DNA of 64,000 nt from Bacteriovoracaceae bacterium (GCA_021737405.1 JAIPEG010000005.1:97363-161362), one strand, 5' to 3'. Shown: positions 24,059-33,812, counted from the stretch's first letter. Notes: a model not told the origin generated them from the sequence alone. Numbers and translations are program-made.

Positions 24059-24733
24059 ATGAAATATTTAATAAGTCTCATATTGGCCTTCTCTGTAAAG
24101 GTCTTCTCCCTAGTCTTCTTTCGTCTTGAGAGAACTATTATTAATGAAACCCCTGACTTTTGGGATGATATAACCGTATTTGCTTTCCTCAATCACACGA
24201 GTTTATTTGAACCCCTACTCTTCTCCTCTGTACCAAATAGTTTCTTTTACAAAAATGTTAAGAGGGCCGTTTTACCTGGGGCAGATATAACTTTAGAGAG
24301 ACCTATCGTCGGCCGCCTTTATAAAACGATCTTTCCTCAAATTATTGGTATCACCCGCAAAAGGGATGACTCCTGGAGCGACTTTATGGACTTGGTGAAG
24401 CCTGGCTCACTTGTAGTCTTGGCACCTGAGGGACGTATGATGCGAGAAGAAGGGCTTGATAAAAATGGCAAGCCCATGAGTATTAAGACAGGCATTGCCG
24501 ACATCTTAAGCAAGACCCATAACGGGTACTTCCTTATTGGGTACTCTGGAGGACTCCACCATGTCCAAAGACCTGGGGAACCTTTTATCCATCTCTTTAA
24601 AACGATTAAAATCACATATGAGAGGATTTCCATCAAAGAATATAAAGAAAGTCTAAACTGGCAAGAGCCTGGCTTTCACAAAAGAGTCGTAAACGACCTC
24701 ACCGAAAGAATGAAACGCAATATCCCTAAGTAA
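24059..24733 (+). CDS. PlsC-type acyltransferase (1-acyl-glycerol-3-phosphate acyltransferase-like)
   Basis: 224 residues with an N-terminal membrane segment. FLNHTSLFEP holds the catalytic His46 and an acidic residue five positions on, but it is Glu51 rather than the usual Asp (HX4E instead of HX4D). VLAPEGRMMREEG is the phosphate-binding EGxR-type motif. The family acylates lysophosphatidic acid or related lipids at the inner membrane. The HX4E variant could mark a different acceptor. It is convergent with the glutamate-synthase-like gene, 8 bases apart. Confidence 0.78.
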   Translation: MKYLISLILAFSVKVFSLVFFRLERTIINETPDFWDDITVFAFLNHTSLFEPLLFSSVPNSFFYKNVKRAVLPGADITLERPIVGRLYKTIFPQIIGITRKRDDSWSDFMDLVKPGSLVVLAPEGRMMREEGLDKNGKPMSIKTGIADILSKTHNGYFLIGYSGGLHHVQRPGEPFIHLFKTIKITYERISIKEYKESLNWQEPGFHKRVVNDLTERMKRNIPK

Positions 24734-24741
24734 GTTTAAGC

Positions 24742-26367
24742 CTATCTCATCTCAGTAATTGTTAATGTATCCGCAGGGTCAAAACTTTCAGCACTTGCAA
24801 GTCTAAAGGCCCACATAAATTCGGCCGGCATTGTCTCTTGTAATAATTCACCTTCTTCTAAGTAATGAAAAATCTGCCCAAAATGTTTAACCTCAGAAGC
24901 ACCGGTCCTCATTTGGAGATGCCATGGCCTTAACTCATCAGGATGACCCAGTCCCATCGCTCCTAACATGTGAGCAAAGCTTTTCATGGTCTCTTTATGA
25001 AAACTAGCAACTCTCCCTCTCTTATGAGAAACCACGAGACCCGCTTCTAAGTTGGGATCATTTGTCGCAACTCCAGCAGGACAATGATTACTATTACAAC
25101 GAAGGGCTTGAATACAACCTAGTGCCAACATCATGGAGCGAGCAGCGTAACAAACATCGGCTCCTAAACACAGTCTTTTCATTAGATCAAAGGCGCTCGC
25201 AATTTTACCAGAAGTAATAATTTTCATTTTATTTCGAATGCCAAAACCAACTAAACAGTTGTGAACATAAACAAGACTATCTAATCCAGGAGAACCAATA
25301 TGGTTGGAAAATTCAATTGGTGCAGCCCCCGTGCCTCCTTCTCCACCATCGACAGCAATGTAATCTGGAAATATTTGAGTCTTCATCATGGCCTTACAAA
25401 TCGCCATAAACTCTCTTCTCTTACCCAAACAAAGTTTGAATCCAACGGGCTTTCCTCCAGAGAGTTCACGCAGTTGAGCGACAAAGTTTAAAAGACCAAT
25501 CGGTGTATCAAATGTAGAGTGAGTTGGAGGAGAGAGAACATCCTGCCCCATTGGGACCCCACGGATAGCAGCAATTTCCGGAGTAATTTTTCTGGCCGGT
25601 AATATTCCTCCATGCCCAGGCTTTGCTCCTTGAGAAATTTTAATCTCAATCATTTTAACTTCAGGTCTAGTAGCATTTTCTTTAAACATCTCTGGATTAA
25701 AAGAGCCATCTGGATGACGACAGCCAAAGTAACCAGTTCCGACCTGCCAAATGAGGTCTCCCTTATGCTTTAAATGGTGAGGACTAATTCCGCCTTCCCC
25801 AGTGTTATGAGCAAAGTTTCCTTCCTGAGCCCCTCCATTAAGGGCCTGAATCGCACTGCCAGAGAGTGAGCCGTAGCTCATCGCTGATATATTTAAAATG
25901 CTTGCGCTATAAGGCTGGCTACACGACTCACCACCAATAGTGACCCTCATTGACTCATGATCGAGGTGACGGGCCTTAATTGAATGATTCACCCATTGAT
26001 AACCTGGAGCATATACATCTTTTTGTGTTCCAAAAGGCAACGTATCGAGGTCTCCTTTGGATCTTTGATAAACAAGGGAGCGATCCTCTCGATTAAAAGG
26101 ACGACCATCAGAATTACTTTCAATAAAATATTGTTGAATTTCAGGCCTTACCATTTCAAGTAAATATCTAAATTTACCAAGTACCGGAAAATTTCTGAGG
26201 ATAGTGTGTTTAGTCTGAAAGGCATCTTTTAAACCAATAAAAACAATGAGAGCGAATAATGACGTAATTGTTATGTGCAACGGATGATATAAAGGAGGAA
26301 GCACCCAAAAACCTATCGCACAAATTAAAGAACCTATAATAGCAAAAAGAAAGAATTCACGACGCAT
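24742..26367 (-). CDS. FMN-binding glutamate synthase family protein
   Basis: 541 residues. Two N-terminal membrane segments (about 5-22 and 30-46) precede a GltB-like FMN barrel: AMSYGSLSG, KISQGAKPGHGG, AVDGGEGGTGAAP and LGADVCYAARSMM, with the Cys-rich CNSNHCPAGVATND that ligates the iron-sulfur cluster in glutamate synthases. It lacks the glutaminase domain, so it would use ammonia or another donor, or have a different redox role. Membrane-tethered single-subunit forms are common in proteobacteria. The exact substrate is unsettled. Confidence 0.88.
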   Translation of the reverse strand: MRREFFLFAIIGSLICAIGFWVLPPLYHPLHITITSLFALIVFIGLKDAFQTKHTILRNFPVLGKFRYLLEMVRPEIQQYFIESNSDGRPFNREDRSLVYQRSKGDLDTLPFGTQKDVYAPGYQWVNHSIKARHLDHESMRVTIGGESCSQPYSASILNISAMSYGSLSGSAIQALNGGAQEGNFAHNTGEGGISPHHLKHKGDLIWQVGTGYFGCRHPDGSFNPEMFKENATRPEVKMIEIKISQGAKPGHGGILPARKITPEIAAIRGVPMGQDVLSPPTHSTFDTPIGLLNFVAQLRELSGGKPVGFKLCLGKRREFMAICKAMMKTQIFPDYIAVDGGEGGTGAAPIEFSNHIGSPGLDSLVYVHNCLVGFGIRNKMKIITSGKIASAFDLMKRLCLGADVCYAARSMMLALGCIQALRCNSNHCPAGVATNDPNLEAGLVVSHKRGRVASFHKETMKSFAHMLGAMGLGHPDELRPWHLQMRTGASEVKHFGQIFHYLEEGELLQETMPAEFMWAFRLASAESFDPADTLTITEMR

Positions 26368-26403
26368 AAGAAGAACCTTTATAAAGTTTCCTCTTATTGT
26401 AAG

Positions 26404-27612
26404 TCAGTTTAGTTCGCTCAGAAAGCCATCTAATAATTGGGTCAAAATAAAGGTATTTTTTTCTCTTACCTTTCTGAGCCAAGTACTCTTGGGTGGGTGA
26501 AAGACGTCTTTTAGCCTTTCTTTTACCGTCCTTTTAACTCGGTCACTAGAATACCCAAAGTGATGGCCCTGATTTTCATTGATTAAACGAGTAAGTGTTT
26601 TTAATTGAGAAAAAATACCTAAGCCCACTGTTCCATACTCTGCAGTTAAACTTAAAATTTTGCCATCCTTTTTAAGTAGCGAAATATAGTCAATGATATC
26701 CCCTTGAATCTTATAAAAACCAGGCTCATCAGGAGTTGTTAATTCAAAGTTTTCATTCGATAAAGGCTTTAAGACCTTTTTAATCATCCTTTTGCCAAAA
26801 CTTGTTAAACCAGCTCCGACCATCATATGCAGCACACCTTTTTTACCAAGTCCCGTATGAAAGTCATAATGAAGAACACTCGTATGGGAATTCAAGATAT
26901 TTGGAAGAATACTCTCTAACCAAACGACTACTGGTTCAGGACCTGCTCCTCCATAATAAATACCTTCGGGAAAGTCATACTGGCCCCCGACTGAAGCCTG
27001 CCTTATGTCTTCAGGAGACTGACCCTTTAACAAACTCTTCGCTAACTTTGTCACTACACAAACCGAACGAAGAGGTAACGAGCTGATTTCATTTTTAGGG
27101 TTTAAGATATCCTCTAAATTTTTGTAAGCACTATTAACTTGCTGATAAATACCTGAAGTGGTCGGGAAGTTTCTGTTCAAATCGATATTATTTTTGTTGA
27201 AACGCCTCATATATTTAAACCCATAAGGATTGAGAGCGTGAATAATGACTTGAGAGACACCTTGCTTACATCTTTTTTCACTCTCATTTTTAAGAAACCA
27301 AATTTGTGCAGCTGAGCCAACAAAACTCTCTGGCCCATGTACTCCGCTGGTTAGTAATAGGAGTGGCTGGCTTTTCTGAGCGAACTTTCGGCAGTCGAGG
27401 AAGATAAAATCACTAAAAAGCTCCTCTCCCTCATCTCCAATCACAGAAAACTTATTAGTATAAATAATTTTCGGATAGCTTTTACTTATTCTCTCGGCAC
27501 CCTTTAAAAATTGCTCCCTAGCGTGTTCATAATCCTTTGGGAAATAGCTCAACGCACTAAATTGTAACAAAACCATAAATATGGCCTTATAAAAGAAATC
27601 CAATCTTTTCAT
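26404..27612 (-). CDS. M14-like (DUF2817) putative carboxypeptidase, exported
   Basis: About 402 residues from ATG 27612, chosen because GGGAG lies just upstream; a start four codons earlier would consume that site. The N-terminus is a signal peptide. SGVHGPESFVGSAAQ holds the His and Glu zinc ligands of the M14 fold, then HALNPYGFKYMRRFNKNNIDLNRNFP is split by substrate-binding Arg/Asn residues typical of DUF2817. A late AEYGTVG carries a candidate catalytic Glu. It may trim peptides from peptidoglycan or proteins outside the cytoplasm. Confidence 0.75.
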   Translation of the reverse strand: MKRLDFFYKAIFMVLLQFSALSYFPKDYEHAREQFLKGAERISKSYPKIIYTNKFSVIGDEGEELFSDFIFLDCRKFAQKSQPLLLLTSGVHGPESFVGSAAQIWFLKNESEKRCKQGVSQVIIHALNPYGFKYMRRFNKNNIDLNRNFPTTSGIYQQVNSAYKNLEDILNPKNEISSLPLRSVCVVTKLAKSLLKGQSPEDIRQASVGGQYDFPEGIYYGGAGPEPVVVWLESILPNILNSHTSVLHYDFHTGLGKKGVLHMMVGAGLTSFGKRMIKKVLKPLSNENFELTTPDEPGFYKIQGDIIDYISLLKKDGKILSLTAEYGTVGLGIFSQLKTLTRLINENQGHHFGYSSDRVKRTVKERLKDVFHPPKSTWLRKVREKNTFILTQLLDGFLSELN

Positions 27613-27707
27613 AAAATCTCCCATCGCATTCTAAATAACTGCTATCAACGCTCCAGGTCAAGCCCTTAATCAATATCTGATAAAACCTATTCGTTTTATG
27701 AACTGTC

Positions 27708-29837
27708 ATGTATACAGAGGGTATGGAAACTACAACACCCTTTAGCGACTTTAAATTAAGCGCCGCACTATTAAATTCCCTAGGTGACATTGGCTTTAAA
27801 AATGCCTCACCCATTCAGGAACTAACCCTTAATCACATCCTTGAAGGTAAAGACATCTTTGCCCAAGCAGAAACAGGCTCTGGAAAAACGGGAGCATTTG
27901 CTATTCCCATTATTGAACAAATTTTGAGAGAGGAAGGCGAAACGGCCCAGGCTCCAGAAGACAAACTCATCCAATACGTCACTCTAAGCCCAACCCGTGA
28001 GCTTGCTCAACAAACCCATAAGGTATTTAATGACCTAGGTCAAAGCCTCGGCATCCACGCTGCCTGTCTTATCGGTGGTGAATCTATTGATAAACAGAAG
28101 ACAACATTAAAAAAGGGAACGAGAGTTTTAATCGCCACCCCTGGAAGACTCGTTGATTTAATCAAGCAAAAATCCGTTAAATTAGATGAAGTAAAAGCTG
28201 TCGTCTTTGATGAAGCAGATCGACTTTTTGATATGGGATTTCAAAAAGATATCGAATTCATATTGTCTAAAGTTAATGATAACCGCCAGCTTATCATGGT
28301 TAGTGCAACTTCAAATATGGAAGTCCTTAAGACTTGCTATAAGTTTAAGTCCCACCCAGTAGAATTGAAACTTAATGAAGATTCTCTTCTCGTTGATAAT
28401 ATTAATCACAGCTTGGCGATGATTACTCAAAAAGAAAAAATGCCTTTTTTAGTCAATCTTCTTCGTAAAAATACAGATGTTTATGCCATTATTTTTTGTA
28501 ACACTCAGATTCAAACCCATCTGGTTGCAGAATGGTTGAGACTAATGGACTTTAAAGCAAAGCCCATCTCTGGTCGACTTCCACAGAATAAAAGAACCAA
28601 ATTAATGGAAGAGTTTCGCAGCAAAGAGGTCACAATCTTAGTTTGTACCGATGTTGCAGCTCGAGGCTTAGACGTAAAAGACGTAAACCTTGTCATAAAC
28701 TTTGACCTTCCTCAGGAAGCGGCTAACTATGTTCATAGAATTGGTCGAACTGGGCGAGCAGGCAAGTCAGGCCAAGCGATTAGCTTTTGCGCCCATGAAG
28801 ACTGTGAGTACTTGGACGACATCTACAAGTATATTGACGGAAAAATCCCCAAGCTTGATGTTCAAAATGAAGATGTGAAGGCCGACATAGTTCCTAAACC
28901 CTATATCGATGGGAAGACTCTGCAATTAGTAGATAGGAATTCCTCACAAGGAAATAGAGATAGAAAACGCGATGGCGATAGTCGCAGTAAAAATAACAGG
29001 GACAAAAATAAGGATATGAGTACTAAAAATCAAGAACCTAGTAAGTATGATGCACCATTAGAAAGGGCCCTTCCGACACCTTTAAAAAAGTTTGTTAAAA
29101 GTGAGGAAGAAAAGAGAGACCGTCGATTCTTTATTTTCACTTCTGAAACAGAAGACGACGCGAACAGAGCTGCTCTTGGCTATTATATGATCACTGACGA
29201 GACTCTTCTTAAAAAAGAGATCGTCTCAAAAGGAAGTAAGAGATATTTCTTCTTTGGTCCTCGTAAAACAACCTACCGTTACAGCCTCGATAATCACTAC
29301 AAGCGTTTATTGCTACCTTTTATCATTGAAGTTCTAACTCTCAGCCACTTAGATGTGAGAGTAAAAGTTGCCTTTAAAGGTGAGACTATTGAGGTCTCTT
29401 TCAATGGACCTGACGAAGGTCTAATGCTTAGAAATAGAGCGGAAATGCTTCAAAGCTTTGAGCAAATAATGCGTCTATATTTGGCCAACAAAATTACGCT
29501 TCCCTCAAAACTCAGATGGGTTGTGAAGGTTGCTGGACAAAAGACTGCAGCACCTGCAAAAGAAAGAGACAACAATCGTGCTCGCCCACAACAAAATGGA
29601 AGAGATCAAAGAAGAACTCGTTCACCAGAAAAAGACAAAGAAAGAGAAGAGAAGATTCTTAAAATTGCTCAACAGGCAAAAGAAACTGTGCTTTCAACAA
29701 AAGAGCCTTATACCCTAAAACCTCTTGATCCAAGAGACCGCAGAATTGTGCATCAACTTTTGAGTGAAGACCCAGAAGTTAAGACGACTTCACTAGGTGA
29801 TGGTCGCCTAAAGAAAATTGAAGTATCAATTCGCTAA
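27708..29837 (+). CDS. DEAD-box RNA helicase fused to a Jag-like KH-R3H module
   Basis: 709 residues; an internal ATG at 27723 is an alternative start. Residues about 10-400 are a complete DEAD-box core: AETGSGKT, PTRELA, TPGR, DEAD, SAT, and HRIGRTGRAG. A basic Lys/Arg/Asn linker (about 405-455) follows. From about 460 the sequence changes: RRFFIFTSETEDDANRAAL resembles the Jag N-terminal domain, then a KH-like segment, then an R3H domain at the end with RRIVH and TTSLGDGRLKKIEV. Jag/KhpB-type proteins bind small RNAs and mRNAs. Fusion to a helicase is unusual and suggests a self-contained RNA-remodelling factor. A strong hairpin terminator follows. Confidence 0.85.
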   Translation: MYTEGMETTTPFSDFKLSAALLNSLGDIGFKNASPIQELTLNHILEGKDIFAQAETGSGKTGAFAIPIIEQILREEGETAQAPEDKLIQYVTLSPTRELAQQTHKVFNDLGQSLGIHAACLIGGESIDKQKTTLKKGTRVLIATPGRLVDLIKQKSVKLDEVKAVVFDEADRLFDMGFQKDIEFILSKVNDNRQLIMVSATSNMEVLKTCYKFKSHPVELKLNEDSLLVDNINHSLAMITQKEKMPFLVNLLRKNTDVYAIIFCNTQIQTHLVAEWLRLMDFKAKPISGRLPQNKRTKLMEEFRSKEVTILVCTDVAARGLDVKDVNLVINFDLPQEAANYVHRIGRTGRAGKSGQAISFCAHEDCEYLDDIYKYIDGKIPKLDVQNEDVKADIVPKPYIDGKTLQLVDRNSSQGNRDRKRDGDSRSKNNRDKNKDMSTKNQEPSKYDAPLERALPTPLKKFVKSEEEKRDRRFFIFTSETEDDANRAALGYYMITDETLLKKEIVSKGSKRYFFFGPRKTTYRYSLDNHYKRLLLPFIIEVLTLSHLDVRVKVAFKGETIEVSFNGPDEGLMLRNRAEMLQSFEQIMRLYLANKITLPSKLRWVVKVAGQKTAAPAKERDNNRARPQQNGRDQRRTRSPEKDKEREEKILKIAQQAKETVLSTKEPYTLKPLDPRDRRIVHQLLSEDPEVKTTSLGDGRLKKIEVSIR

Positions 29838-29861
29838 GACTTAACTAAAAGATGAAATAAA

Positions 29862-29885
29862 AAAAGGAGGCGTAAGCCTCCTTTT
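29862..29885. terminator. Bidirectional rho-independent terminator
   Basis: AAAAGGAGGC, loop GTAA, GCCTCCTTTT: a perfect ten-base stem with a four-base loop, A-rich on the left and T-rich on the right, so it can end both the helicase transcript (plus) and the convergent cold-shock gene (minus). Confidence 0.93.
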
Positions 29886-29911
29886 CTTTTATATATAAAT
29901 TAGGAAATAAG

Positions 29912-30109
29912 TTATTTCTTTTGAACGTTGATAGCACTTGGTCCTTTACGTCCCTCACCCATATCATATTCTACCTTATCACCATCAGCTAATGTACCAC
30001 CACCAGTAATACCTGTGACGTGTACGAAGATGTCTTTTCCACCATCGTCTGGAGTGATAAAGCCGAAGCCTTTTGTTTCATCAAAAAATTTAACTGTACC
30101 TGTCTGCAT
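29912..30109 (-). CDS. Cold-shock domain protein (CspA family)
   Basis: 65 residues, the normal family length. [20 protein letters not shown] contains RNP1 (KGFGFI), and DIFVHVTGI contains RNP2 (IFVH), giving the usual single-stranded nucleic-acid-binding barrel. It acts as an RNA chaperone. AAGGA seven bases upstream sets the start. A leader of up to 200 bases with several small inverted repeats lies upstream, as is usual for csp genes with temperature-sensitive leaders. It shares a terminator with the convergent helicase gene. Confidence 0.96.
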   Translation of the reverse strand: MQTGTVKFFDETKGFGFITPDDGGKDIFVHVTGITGGGTLADGDKVEYDMGEGRKGPSAINVQKK

Positions 30110-30186
30110 AAAAAAATCCTTACTGCGAGGAGTAACTCCCCATTGTTAATCTGTAGATTACAGCTTATGACGAAATCGTCCGCCAG

Positions 30187-30224
30187 AAAAGTAAAATATT
30201 CGCTATGCCCAAGATTTTACTTTT
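30187..30224. repeat. 11-base perfect inverted repeat between trmK-like and csp genes
   Basis: AAAAGTAAAAT and ATTTTACTTTT frame a 16-base loop, all in the gap upstream of the cold-shock gene and downstream of the trmK-like gene on the minus strand. It is AT-only, so it could be a weak terminator, part of the cold-shock leader, or an operator. Confidence 0.6.
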
Positions 30225-30314
30225 AAAAAAATTCAGATGGATAAAAAGGCTCATAACTGTTTGAAATTTAGTAGTTTCTTTCTGGTGAATCTTCAAAAAA
30301 ATGACAAAAAATAG

Positions 30315-31019
30315 TCAAATTTTACCATTAATTTTGGCCATAAAGTGGGCCAGAGAGCTCGCATATTCGAATTGGTGGGAGTTCGGTTTTTTGATGCGAG
30401 AAAAAGACTCTGCTTTTTTCCCCAAATATTTGATTGCACCAGGCTCCTCTTTTACAACACCAGACCAAAAGCTTTCATCAAAATCGAGGACGTTTTTTCC
30501 GACTCCTATGTAATCTTTAGAAAATTGAATTAAGTAAAGTTCGTAACCCTCACCTCTTTCAAAAACAAAACGCTGGTCAATGAGCACGGCCCCCAAAGCT
30601 CTGAGATATTCCTTTAATTCTAAATGATAATAATGTGGTCCTAAGACAAAAGAGTGGCCTCCATATAGATTATCCTGATTTTCTTTTTCCCAAGTAGAAA
30701 GACATTCCTTGATCAGGTGGCCACCAACTCCCAACATAAAAACTCCGGCAGTCCCCTGCAGATTAATCATTTGGGCCTTAGAAAATTCTATCTCCTCATC
30801 AATAATTAATAGACTCTCTTTCAATCTATTAATTATTCCTTCCCTACAGTCATTAAAGATGACTTTTTTAGAGAATTTTTTCTTAGCGGCTTGACCGAGT
30901 AGGCCATGATCACAAAAGAGGTCGTAAAAGACCTCGAAATGACTAGGCATCAATTCTAATGCTGCTTGGAGCCGTTTTTTTTTAATAAGAGTTTCATCAT
31001 TAGGATTGGTATGGTTCAA
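30315..31019 (-). CDS. TrmK-like tRNA (adenine-N1)-methyltransferase family protein
   Basis: 234 residues from a TTG start. KKKRLQAALELM, then DLFCDHGLLGQAA (SAM motif I in the D-x-x-x-D-H form of TrmK), MLGVGGHLIKECL (the GxGGxLI motif) and GPHYYHLELKEYL give the family pattern. TrmK methylates A22 of tRNAs. Similarity by eye is moderate, and a related adenine methyltransferase is possible. The start lies only 10 bases from that of the divergent solute-binding protein gene, so the promoters must overlap the opposite genes. Confidence 0.6.
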   Translation of the reverse strand: MNHTNPNDETLIKKKRLQAALELMPSHFEVFYDLFCDHGLLGQAAKKKFSKKVIFNDCREGIINRLKESLLIIDEEIEFSKAQMINLQGTAGVFMLGVGGHLIKECLSTWEKENQDNLYGGHSFVLGPHYYHLELKEYLRALGAVLIDQRFVFERGEGYELYLIQFSKDYIGVGKNVLDFDESFWSGVVKEEPGAIKYLGKKAESFSRIKKPNSHQFEYASSLAHFMAKINGKI

Positions 31020-31029
31020 TTAAGATTCC

Positions 31030-31830
31030 ATGATTATATTAAAATATACAAAGATATTTTCTTTTATCATTCTTTCTCTCTTGTCCCAAATATCTTTGTC
31101 AAAAGAAAAGACTCTTAAGATAGTTGCAGCTTATCTTCCAGAAAATACCGAACAGGACGGAAAAACAGGGAGAGACATTATGATCATGAAAACGATTTTA
31201 AAATGTGCTGGTTACCGAGTAATTTTTGATGTCCAACCCTATATGCGCCATCTCAAAAGCTACCTTACAAATGAAACCTATGATGGCGTTTCCACCATCC
31301 CTGAATCAGACCATGAGATCCAGGGAAAAAGTAAACCTTATATCGCCTATAATAATGGCGTTTTTGTAAAAGACAGTGAGTTTCCAAATGGAATTCGTAA
31401 GCTAGATGACCTTAAAGGCAAAGATGTTATCTCCTTTACGGGTGGGAAGAAGTTATTAAAAGGACTTACAAACAAAGTCCAACTTTTTGCCTCCTATACT
31501 GAATCAAGTACTCAAAACCGCCATAATGAAATGCTTATGAGGGGAAGAGTAAGTGGAGTCTTTACAGATGCACTTATCTTTATGGCACACCAAAGAAGGC
31601 TCGTTAAAAATGAGCCTCGCTGGCAAAACGTTAAAATTAAATTTTATCGAATTTTCCATCTCAATCACTTTACTGCAGCATTTAGAGATCCTGAAATAAC
31701 CAATAAATTTAATGTTTGTTTAAAGAAACTTAATAAAAATGGCGATCTTAACACCATTGAAAGATCTTTCGCTGACAAGTACCATGATAGTCTAGGCTCG
31801 GAATTTCTTAATCCGCTTCTTAGAAATTGA
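31030..31830 (+). CDS. Periplasmic solute-binding-like protein (family 3)
   Basis: 266 residues with an N-terminal signal peptide (SFIILSLLSQISLS). KTLKIVAAYLPENTEQDGKTG and YDGVSTIPES followed by KPYIAYNNGVFVK match the two-lobed amino-acid-type binding fold, and KLDDLKGKDV is the typical hinge block. No transporter genes are adjacent, so it may be an orphan binding or sensing protein. It ends 19 bases before the lytic transglycosylase. Confidence 0.7.
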   Translation: MIILKYTKIFSFIILSLLSQISLSKEKTLKIVAAYLPENTEQDGKTGRDIMIMKTILKCAGYRVIFDVQPYMRHLKSYLTNETYDGVSTIPESDHEIQGKSKPYIAYNNGVFVKDSEFPNGIRKLDDLKGKDVISFTGGKKLLKGLTNKVQLFASYTESSTQNRHNEMLMRGRVSGVFTDALIFMAHQRRLVKNEPRWQNVKIKFYRIFHLNHFTAAFRDPEITNKFNVCLKKLNKNGDLNTIERSFADKYHDSLGSEFLNPLLRN

Positions 31831-31849
31831 TTATCTAAAAGAGATTTAA

Positions 31850-33808
31850 TTGAGACAAAGAACAAATACATTTATTTTTTCGATAATTACCTATCTCCTT
31901 CTTTTCGCTAATTCCTATGCTCAAGAAAATAATGAATTTATTGAAAACTTCCCAATCAAGGGCGAGGTAGAAACGAGGGTAAACTTTTGGGTCAAAGTTT
32001 ACACAGAAATTACAACACAAGAAGCCTTTCTTCATGACTCCGAAGACCTCGGTATTATCTATAATAAGTATGATCTACCAAGCACTGGAAGAAGTAGGGT
32101 GCGCTTTATAAGAGAAGTAAAAGCGAATTATCGAAAGATGCTACAGAAACTAGCGAAATCTACTGACACTTCTTTAAATGAAGAAGAAAAACAATTAAAA
32201 GCAAAATTAGGGGAAAGATCTTCTAAAGAGTACTACCAACTGGCAAAAAATTTGCGCTTTCAATATGGATTGAAAGACCGTTATTACCAGGGTTTGATTA
32301 GAAGCTATCGCTACTTAGATTATATTCAAGATGTCTTTGCATCAATGGATATGCCTGAGGAGTTAAAATTTCTGCCCCATGTTGAGTCGTCATTTAATTA
32401 TTTAGCTTATTCTAAAGTCGGGGCAGCTGGGATTTGGCAGTTCATGCGCTCAACAGCAAGAATCTATAAGCTAAAGGTTGGCTATGTTGTCGATGAAAGG
32501 CGTGATGTTATCAAGGCGACAAAAGCAGCCGCCAAGCTTTTAAAAGACAATTACAGATTGCTTAAGTCATGGCCTCTAGCTCTCACCGCCTATAATCATG
32601 GTGCTCGAAGTATAAAAAATGCTATCAATAAACTTCAAACGAGTGAAATTCACAAAATCATCGAAGGCTATGATGGTAGGCGTTTTGGATTTGCTTCAAA
32701 AAACTTTTATGCAACATTTATGGCCACTGTTCTCATCTCTAAGGACCCTGAAAAATATTTCAAGTCCTTTAAAAAACCTGATCCTTTTACCTACTCCACT
32801 CTCACGATTAAAAAGCCTTTAACTGTAAAACAATTATCCGATGCCCTCAATTTATCTATCGAAAATATTGGCGACTATAATCCATCGATAAGAAGGGCTG
32901 CACTAAAGTCACCACTCTTCCTCCCAAGTGGCTTTGTTCTGTATTTGCCACAGACCACAAAAGATCAGATCGACTCCTACGAGGTGGCATTAAATAAATT
33001 AGAAAGTAAATTTGAGAATCTCAAGATGGAGCGTCTTCATATCGTCTCTCGAGGAGAGAGTCTTTTTGATATCTCAAAAGGTTATAAGGTTTCTCTTAAT
33101 GACTTGATTGCCTTTAATAATATTATCAATCCATCTCGAATCTATGCCGGAATGAAACTAAAAATACCTGGAGAGGGCTCAGAGATTAAAACCATCCAAC
33201 CGAAACTCGCCATAACTGAAGTCCGTGTCCCAAAAGAGGAAACACCTAAGAAGAATCAAGAATTTGTGGCCGAAAAAAGTACAAGAATATCTTATGGACC
33301 AAGTGAATCTGAACTCAAGGGGCAGAGTGGACCAAATCTAGAGGGTTATGCACTAGAGCTTACGAGAATCAAAGGACTACACTACCAGATTGAGATTGAG
33401 ACCGAAGAGACGCTTGGGCATCTTGCTGAGTGGGCAAATATTCGCACACAGAAAATAAGAGATTGGAATAAACTCTCTTTTGGAGGCCTCATTTTTCAAG
33501 GGCAAAAGCTCAATCTCTTTTTAAATGATGAACAGGCCCAGCAATTTGGCCAACAACGAAATGCTTACCATCTCTCCATTCAAGAAGACTTTTATGAAAA
33601 CTTTCAAATTAGTAAGGTTGATAATTATAACGTAAATAAGGGTGACAATTTGAATGGCATCCTAGAAAAGTTTAATGTTCCCTTTTGGCTCATGAGAAGT
33701 GTCCAAGAAGGTGGAAAATTAGACGACCGCCTCTCCATTGGGCAAGTCATTAAAGTTCCCATGATTGATCCTAAATCTGAAGAATCCGGGCTTATCATCG
33801 AAGAATAA
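31850..33808 (+). CDS. Membrane-bound lytic transglycosylase (MltD-like) with LysM domains
   Basis: 652 residues from a TTG start with AAGAGA upstream; the signal peptide ends near NSYAQE. The SLT domain has LPHVESSFNY with the catalytic Glu, SKVGAAGIWQFM and ALTAYNHGARSI. Three LysM-like repeats follow: one near 400 (VSRGESLFDISKG), one near 510 (weaker, EETLGHLAEWAN) and one at the end (VNKGDNLNGILEKF). It cleaves the glycan backbone of peptidoglycan in the periplasm. The position after a binding protein gene may be only incidental. Confidence 0.9.
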   Translation: MRQRTNTFIFSIITYLLLFANSYAQENNEFIENFPIKGEVETRVNFWVKVYTEITTQEAFLHDSEDLGIIYNKYDLPSTGRSRVRFIREVKANYRKMLQKLAKSTDTSLNEEEKQLKAKLGERSSKEYYQLAKNLRFQYGLKDRYYQGLIRSYRYLDYIQDVFASMDMPEELKFLPHVESSFNYLAYSKVGAAGIWQFMRSTARIYKLKVGYVVDERRDVIKATKAAAKLLKDNYRLLKSWPLALTAYNHGARSIKNAINKLQTSEIHKIIEGYDGRRFGFASKNFYATFMATVLISKDPEKYFKSFKKPDPFTYSTLTIKKPLTVKQLSDALNLSIENIGDYNPSIRRAALKSPLFLPSGFVLYLPQTTKDQIDSYEVALNKLESKFENLKMERLHIVSRGESLFDISKGYKVSLNDLIAFNNIINPSRIYAGMKLKIPGEGSEIKTIQPKLAITEVRVPKEETPKKNQEFVAEKSTRISYGPSESELKGQSGPNLEGYALELTRIKGLHYQIEIETEETLGHLAEWANIRTQKIRDWNKLSFGGLIFQGQKLNLFLNDEQAQQFGQQRNAYHLSIQEDFYENFQISKVDNYNVNKGDNLNGILEKFNVPFWLMRSVQEGGKLDDRLSIGQVIKVPMIDPKSEESGLIIEE

Positions 33809-33812
33809 TATC

